Positions 58,027 through 64,000 of a stretch of 64,000 bases of DNA are shown here, in pieces (position 1 is the first letter of the stretch; every line of letters starts with the position of its first letter). Location of the stretch: the NCBI GenBank assembly GCA_013396525.1, contig VWYX01000403.1, positions 414,378 through 478,377 of the forward strand. The letters are read 5' to 3'. The translations under genes were made by a program, and so were the position numbers. The stretch is from Chaetorhynchus papuensis. Its lineage: Eukaryota; Chordata; Aves; Passeriformes; Rhipiduridae. The notes under the pieces are model-generated. The model was not told where the DNA came from and searched no databases. It worked only from the letters and a program-made list of their open reading frames with translations.

Positions 58027-59539
58027 GTAGGAGCGGGGAGGCAGGGGGGGTCAAGGACATGACCTAAGGGCCAGAGGAGCTTTTCCATGGTGTGTCACAG
58101 TGCCCACGGATACCTTTGTGAGCTCCTCCTTGGGAATGTCACAGCTCAGGCATTCCCCCAGGCAAATGGACATCCCAGCTACGTCCCCACGTGCCCCCAG
58201 CCCTTTGGCCATCGCTTCCAGAGGGGCTGTGACACAACAGGCAGCGCGATGTCCCAATGTACGGGTGCTTCTGGGACGTGGCCGTGGGCAGATGGTGGGT
58301 GCAGAGCCACTGCATCTGCTGGTGGCAGCTGCCCATCTGGGTGATGCAATGGAGCGGGATGTGCCCCTGGGGACAGTGCAGTTGTGCTGGTTTGCCAGCA
58401 TCCGGGGTTGAGAATGGTTTCTGTCTGAGTTGGCACTGGCAGGAGAAAAGTCACATCAGGGGTGTGTTCCCACTGCAGAGAGGGGGCGAGTTGCTCCTTT
58501 GGCAGAGATGTTGCTCGGATGTGTTGGGGCAAATTATCCATCCTGGCCATAAAGGCAGGAGAATTTGGTCTGTGCGAGCTTTCCTGTGGCCATGCCAGTG
58601 GGTCTCCACCCGAGCCACTGTGGTCCCAAGTCCTCCATCCACCCCTGGGCCTGGCAGCCAAGAGCGCCTCAGACCCTTCATGGATGGCTCTTGGGACAGG
58701 GAGGAGAAACACTGGCCTCCTCCTTGGAGAAACATCCTGCTCCCCTCCCAGCTTTTCCCACAGGGCCCTCCCCACCTAAGAGCTTCACAAATGGAGAGAG
58801 GGTTCTCTGTTTTTTAAAGAATACGTATGAATACGCACATCTTTGTAGCACTGAATTTTCTGATGGCTCCTGGGCCAGGTAGGACTCCTGTGTACACCCT
58901 GCCATTGTACATAGGGGCAGCAGTCCCTCCTTGACTCAGAGCTGGGCAGGGACTGAAGGCTGGCATCCCACATCCAACATCCTGCATCCAGTGTCATGCA
59001 AGCCCATCCCTTCTGGAGGACTCACAGGGAGCAGTTTGGCAGCAAGATGGGTGCTGCCAGGCTGGGAAGGTTCTATGCAGCGCCGTGGATGGGGTTATTG
59101 AAAAAACAACTGAGCAAAGCGGTGGGATGAAATTGGAGGGAGCTCTTGTGCATCCCACCGCTCCAGATGGCCTCTGTGCTTCCCCTGTGCTTGATGCAGG
59201 AGCCAGTGGATGAGTGCTGCTGGTGCGGGAGCATCCTCCGGGGTGCAGCCCCTCTCGCTGCCGAGCAGCTGGAAGCAGCGCTGGCGGTGCCAAGGGGCGG
59301 TGCGGGTGCTGCTGGCCCCGGCCCCGTGGCAGGGCTGAGGCCTCTTGGCTGCGGTGCTCCTCTCCAGCAATGGCCAGAGTCCAGCACCACCCCTCCCCAC
59401 CCTCCCCTCTTTCCCAGACAGGAGGAAACCTCCCAGTAAGGGAGAGCGAGGCCAGCAGGGCTGTCCTCCTCCAGTTTGACATTAACCCAACCGAAAGCAG
59501 GACAGCGGTGGCTCGTACCGACTTCCCAGCAGCAGAAAG

Positions 59540-59660
59540 GAGCAAGTCGTCTTGGGAACGACTTTTCCATCGCGGCTTCTCGCTGAGTCAGCGCCTATCT
59601 CGCTTGTCAAATAGTTACCAGCTTCCAGGAATATTAAACATTAAACAGGCGTCCCGCAGC
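59540..59660. promoter_or_regulatory. Candidate MAF/AP-1 and STAT/BCL6 element
   Basis: Perfect 13-bp palindrome CGCTGAGTCAGCG (59581-59593), which contains the full GCTGAGTCAGC core of a MAF recognition element (also AP-1/NRF2), followed 30 bases later by TTCCAGGAA (59623-59631), a perfect STAT/BCL6-type site. BCL6 is a known NCOR2 partner, so feedback is conceivable, but binding cannot be seen here. Confidence 0.35.
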
Positions 59661-60924
59661 TCCCGGGCCACTCCTCTTATCCGGTGTGGTGATGAGGCGC
59701 GGGCGACAGCAGAGCCTGCCGGCATGGGAAGGCTGCAGCTGACGCTGACATCAGGCGCTTCCCAACCCAGAAGCACCCACAGGGTTGATCCTCAGCTGGC
59801 TCAGAGCTTTTGGCACCGCCGTGCTCCCAGCGGGGACTCGGTTGCCCTTCCCAGCTGTAGCTTCTGCTCCCTCGCCTTCCCCGTGGGCCGAGGGCAGCCG
59901 GCCCGCAGGCGTTAGCGCAGCCCCGCTGCCGCAGCGTGACTCGCGCTGAGCGGGACCGCGATGCCGCGTGAGCCGCCCCGTCACCGCATCACCCGATGCT
60001 CGCCCACCCACCCAGCGCCAGCGGGGCGTGGGTGCTCTTCCCTGCGCTTGTGAAAGCATCAAGCTGTCCCCGGCATCTCCCAGAAGAGGACAGAGGGTGG
60101 CTGGGGTGTCCCCGCGGTGAGAAAGGAAGGGGGTTCAGAGTAGGGGCAGCCTTTTTTTGGCCCTCCCGCAGTTCACGCTTAAGCGAAGACACGTCCAGGA
60201 TCGAGGAGGCGCAGCCTTAACTCATCCAAGCCGAAGGAGGCAGCTGGTTGTCTGCGGTTCCATGCAGCGAGTGCTGCAGGAGGGCTGCTGCAAGCACAGC
60301 CGGGACGTGGTTCGGCAGGAGGTCACGCCAGATGGGGAGGTGTGAGGGAGGCCACGCGCAGCTACCGCTGCAGACCTGCAGCACCGAGAGGAGACACCTG
60401 CACCGACCACCCCTGTGCCACGCGGCCCCTTGCTGGCTCAGCCGTAGGTGCAGGGACTCTGCCAGGCCAGTGCCATGCTGGTGCCATGCCTCTGGCTTGG
60501 GGAAGCCCATTGTGGAGATCTGGTAGCCACTGCCTTTGCACAACTGCTACGGAGTCGTGTTTGGCTGGGTCATGGGTCAGTGTGTTGGATCATCTGGAAG
60601 TTAAACTAGTCTCCACCCATCTCTGTGGCAGAAGGAGGAAGAGAGTGGGAAATGCAGCGTCCTGGTCATCCCCAAAGCTTCATGCCCAGGAGGGGACATT
60701 TCCACGCTGCTGAGGCTCAGCCGTGAGCCTGCTGACCCCTGCCTGCTCTGTTTTCCCATCCTTCCCAATGCCATCAGCCATCTTAAGGCACTGGTGGTTG
60801 GGTTTGGGAGGCAGCAGGTGGATAAGAGATGCCAAGAGTTGTTCATATGGTGATTTCCAGAGCAAAGCGCCCAACAGACATCCCATTGTCTGGCGCAAGA
60901 TCTGCTGGGAGGGACGTAATAAAT

Positions 60925-60955
60925 TAGGCAATTTGCATATTCATGAATTTAATAC
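60925..60955. promoter_or_regulatory. POU octamer beside a 10-bp palindrome
   Basis: ATTTGCAT (60931-60938), the reverse complement of the octamer, lies directly against the palindrome ATTCATGAAT (60939-60948) and then TTAATA. The GCATATTCAT overlap resembles class III POU sites. Confidence 0.35.
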
Positions 60956-61399
60956 TGACTTTGGCTTCCGAAGCATCAGGATCCTGGAGGGCTTCAGGAA
61001 ACCTGAAGATCTTGAGGGTGCTTAAAGGGACTTTAAGGGTGCTTAAATGTACCTCTTCAAGCACCAGTGAGCTCACGAAGCAGCTGCTGGGGTGGCGGTT
61101 CCACAGCTCAGCCTGGCGTGAAGGTCTTGGGAACAACTGCTGGGTGTCCTTGTCCCCAACCCTGTGTCTCAGCAGGCTTTGGGGCATTGCACCCTTCCAG
61201 GAGCGTGGCTTCACAGCACCCATGTGGCTCCACGGGCAGACATCGTTGGGATTATTTAGGGAGCAGTTGAAATTCGCTGTGCCTTGGTTGGTTCCCCCTG
61301 GGTGCCTAACCCTGGTCCCGGTGTGGAGGTGGGTCCCCTTGCCCTCTGATGCCAGGCACTGTGCAGAGCAGGGGCTGGGGCAGTCCCAGCACCATGATG

Positions 61400-61560
61400 A
61401 GTTTATTCCCTGCACATGGCCCCGCCACGCTTGTTTATTCATCCAAGGGTGAGCATGGAATGACCTTGAAATTTATAGGCTGAAGAAAACACTGAAATAA
61501 CAGCTAAAATAAACAAATCAAGCTGTAAAGCTTGAAAACTATGAACTGGCTTCAACAAAC
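61400..61560. promoter_or_regulatory. Candidate forkhead-rich AT block
   Basis: AT-rich patch with forkhead-like TTGTTTATTC (61431), AAATAAACAAATC (61507) and an AAGCTGTAAAGCTTGAAAAC stretch. No coding potential; regulatory role is inference. Confidence 0.25.
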
Positions 61561-62366
61561 TGGAGTCAGGAGGGAGAGAAAGCAGAGATGGCCTGGACAG
61601 ACGTGGTCTCTGAGGTCTCGGCATAAGCTCGGGAGCTGGACACACTGAGGGTTTGACCTCTGGGCTTTGCACACCTCCATCCCACCCCATTTTGGTGGTA
61701 CCGTGGGGATGCCCCCCGTGTTTGCACAGGGGCTCTGCACGGCTGGCTGAGTGTCTCTCAGGTGGCTCAAACAGCCAAGGGGAAGAGCAAGTGGTGAGGG
61801 TGCAGGGCTGCACAGCTGCTGAGTACCAAATCCCATCCAAATCCAGCCTCTCATCTTTCAAGTGACCCAGGCGCCCCAGTTGCCTGCACGTGGTGGCTCG
61901 CCCTGGTTTTAGCACCTTGATAAAAGACAGTCCTTGAAGAAGAGCATGAGGCCGATCCCTAGTGCCAGTGTAGGGCCAGGTGAGCCCTACATGTGAGCTC
62001 TGGAGGGTAGCCTGATGTCCACATGAAATCTGAACTGGTCACTTGCTCCGTGACACCCAGCTCTGGATGTCCATTCTCCTTCAGGTTTATTCTGGACAAC
62101 AGCAGATTTACTAGAAATAGCGTGGGGATGAGGGAAAGTGGGCTCAAGAGCCTCTTGAGCCAGACATAAGGGTCTTGTTTGAGCATGTAGTCCCATGGGG
62201 GTTGTCTTGGAGCCCAGATTCCCAGCAGCAAACAGCGGTCCAGCACGCTTCTCTCTGGTACAGAGGATGTCCTCTAGGTTTGGCAGCACAAAAGAGGGGT
62301 GCAGGGTGTGGGGGAGCCCTGGGCCATGGAGCCTGTCCATGGCTGACGTGCGTGTTTTGGTTGCAG

Positions 62367-62487
62367 GTTGTTGTCCCCCCGGCCCAGCCTGCTCAACACT
62401 GCCAGCGACGCCAGGCTCAACTCCTCGCCGCAGAAGCCGCTGGACCTGAAACAGCTGAAGCAGAGAGCTGCTGCCATCCCTCCCATT
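62367..62487 (+). CDS. NCOR2: NCOR2 exon 14 in window (PLDLKQLKQRAAAIPPI motif)
   Basis: Coding exon between ggttgcag and gtgagt. G completes Arg, then 40 codons, phase 0 at the end: LLSPRPSLLNTASDARL followed by KPLDLKQLKQRAAAIPPI. Both blocks are conserved across NCOR family members and belong to the central repression region; the (S/N)PLDLxQLxxRAA block is a family hallmark. Human SMRT has LTPTGDPRANAS-type wording in the middle, so small substitutions only. Confidence 0.97.
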
Positions 62488-63401
62488 GTGAGTACCCTGC
62501 AGGAGAGGGCCGGGACTGGGAGCACAGCCTGTGCCTCGTGCATGCTCTCCCTCTGGGCTCCATGGTGTGCATCAGGGTTGCAAGGATGTGCTCGTCCCCG
62601 GGGATGGCCTCTGGTCCACAGAGAGCTGTGCCTAGGCGGTGCAAGCCCCCGGCCAGGCAAGGTGCTCCCTGTGCAGAGCGTGTTCCCAGCTGCTGGAGCA
62701 GCTCTGCCAGCAGCATTTGGATGTCTCTTGAGCTCTTTTATCAGAAAATCGTGGGAGGTCTGGACAGAAAAAGCTTCTCATTGCCACATGACTGCTGCCT
62801 CCCATTGCTTTAAAAAGAGAGAGCGCACCTTGCCAGCCCTGCACTTCATCTCGTGCCTGAAGGATATCACCTTCGTCACCCAGAAGCTTTGCTTGGTCCC
62901 TGTTTTTGACTTCCCAGTAGCCATGTGTATTGAAAGTACTGGTACAGTGGCTTGGGCTGTGAGAAGAAGCATTTTGATGTCTCCAGGGTCAGTGCCAGAG
63001 GAGCAGCGACACAGGGTGGGCAGGGAGGAAATCCCTGCTTTGGGGTTTGCATGCTCAGGGAGGACCCATTCCTGATGCTCTTCCAGTTTCCCATATTGCA
63101 GCTTAAGATGTGGCTGCTGTAATGTAACTTCTGGCAAAAGCTACAAGCACGTAACTACAGATTAGAGGTTTTGAACAAGCCCGACTCTCTCCTGTAGTAT
63201 CCCCAGCACAGAGCTGATACTCTTTGTCGTGGGCTTTTTTAATCTCCTGTGGATGGTGAGCTTTGAAGCCCCTGTTTGGTCTCTGCTAAGATTTGCTGTG
63301 ATAGTGTGGGGCAGGGGCTTCTCGTAAGTCCTGATGTCTTCAAGATTGTTATGGATGTCAGCAGCACATGATGAGTGTCACCAACTCTTACTGCTTTGCA
63401 G
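62488..63401 (+). other. Intron 14 (0.9 kb)
   Basis: GT-AG intron, gtgagt to ctttgcag. I looked for a human-like QVTKVHEPP exon and saw none. Confidence 0.88.
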
Positions 63402-63639
63402 ATTTCCGAAGGTTTCTCAGAGGGAATTTTGCAGAGTGGAAGCGCGAAGCCTCAGGTGCCACCCCACGCCTTGGCTCTCTACCAGCAGCAGATCACAAAA
63501 GCCCACGAGTCTGCCCGCGAGGACATGCCCCCGAGCAAGCTCTCCCAGTCCCAGCAGCAGCAGGCTGAGAAGGAGCAGCAGCAGCCCAGCAGCAGCCCCA
63601 GGGGGAAGAGCCGGAGCCCCGCTGCCGGTGACAAGGAAG
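63402..63639 (+). CDS. NCOR2: NCOR2 exon 15 in window (ALYQ segment, Q-rich, SPRGKSRSP)
   Basis: Coding exon of 79 codons plus G between ctttgcag and gtaggg. The phase follows directly from exon 14. The end, SSSPRGKSRSPAAGDKE, matches human SMRT (SSPRGKSRSPAPPADKE as recalled) and fixes the identity. The first two thirds are different from the main human form I remember: HALALYQQQITKAHES resembles the ALYQRHIKAMHES segment of NCOR1 instead, followed by a Q-rich tract. This suggests an ancestral segment kept in this lineage, or an isoform difference. The acceptor is strong and no stop intervenes. Confidence 0.92.
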
Positions 63640-64000
63640 GTAGGGCTGTGTGCGTGTTTATCCGCGCGGAGCGCCCGGGCTGTGCAGCTGCACGCAGCCA
63701 GCAGCTTTCCCCCCTCTTAGGTGAAAGCTTGTTTCGACCCCTGAAAGCTCTTTAATAGCATCTTGAGGCAGGACGAGAGAGGCATGGCTAATTTCCCGTG
63801 TTCATTAGACAGTACATCATGTCTCATTGAGCCCACAGCAAACACCGGGCAGTGTGGAGCGCCGAGGAGGTGAAGATTGCCTTTATTAGCGTCTGCCATT
63901 CACCCGAGAGCAGAGGGGCCTGGAGGCATGCCAAGGCTCTGGGTACAATGGCTCTTTTCTACCTTGCTGGCTTTCTATAAAGAATGCTTTTAATGCACAG
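63640..64000 (+). other. Start of the next intron
   Basis: Begins with gtaggg after exon 15. The window ends with aatgcacag, which may be a splice acceptor for the next exon, although its pyrimidine tract is weak; the sequence beyond would decide. Nothing else recognised. Confidence 0.6.

Larger units (their letters stand above)
58027..62366 (+). other. Intron 13 (4.3 kb)
   Basis: GT-AG intron, gtagga to ggttgcag. It contains MARE/STAT-type motifs near 59.6 kb, a small CpG-rich patch at about 59.88-60.02 kb, a POU-type palindrome at 60.93 kb and an AT-rich patch at 61.4-61.56 kb. No gene recognised. Confidence 0.9.

Overview
The window is a stretch of vertebrate nuclear DNA, most likely from a bird. 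It holds the middle part of one gene on the + strand: NCOR2 (SMRT), the nuclear-receptor corepressor that scaffolds the HDAC3-TBL1-GPS2 complex. Fifteen coding exons (24-63639) can be placed to the base. Every one is flanked by AG and GT, all fourteen introns inside the window are GT-AG, and the reading phase matches at every junction. Together the exons give 762 complete codons with no internal stop. The bird call is an inference: exon protein is close to human NCOR2, introns are moderately short, Alu/L1/B-type repeats are absent, interspersed repeats are scarce and the background is GC-rich.

Layout: exons 1-3 (24-13890) encode the helical segment that follows the GPS2/TBL1-binding part of repression domain 1. 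Exons 4-7 (15107-23456) encode the deacetylase-activating domain with SANT1, including the YYYLTKK inositol-phosphate/HDAC3 contact region. A 14.1 kb intron (23457-37547) follows, with a 460-base assembly gap (27354-27813), a CpG-rich flank next to the gap and a clear CpG island at about 33.1-34.0 kb. Exons 8-9 (37548-38730) encode a charged E/K linker and the conserved basic GRKTANSQGRRKGR motif. Exons 10-11 (41416-50627) encode SANT2, the histone-tail-reading SANT repeat. They are separated by a 9 kb intron with a second CpG island at 46.3-47.9 kb. Exons 12-15 (54932-63639) encode the acidic and proline-rich linker, the DSDSSATCSADE motif, the PLDLKQLKQRAAAIPPI motif and a Q-rich segment. 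The gene continues on both sides of the window.

No second gene, tRNA, rRNA, CRISPR array or intact transposon was recognised. The hundreds of short open frames in the introns, including antisense frames of 270 and 403 codons, have no recognisable protein character and are read as chance frames in GC-rich DNA. The rest of the window is intron. It contains several AT-rich, motif-dense blocks that look like candidate cis-regulatory elements, a few simple repeats and one probable ancient repeat relic.

No wholly new biological system is visible. The best leads are: (1) a Kozak-ATG exon-like segment in the 33 kb CpG island whose strong donor is in phase with exon 8, which would give a corepressor lacking SANT1/DAD; (2) a CpG island lying between the two halves of SANT2; (3) tandem NAG acceptors at exons 4 and 8 and an in-frame internal donor in exon 7; (4) a block with three near-CArG motifs, a perfect MEF2 motif and a 13-bp inverted repeat at 10.3-10.5 kb; and (5) a last exon that keeps an NCOR1-like ALYQ...HES segment I do not recall from the main human NCOR2 isoform.
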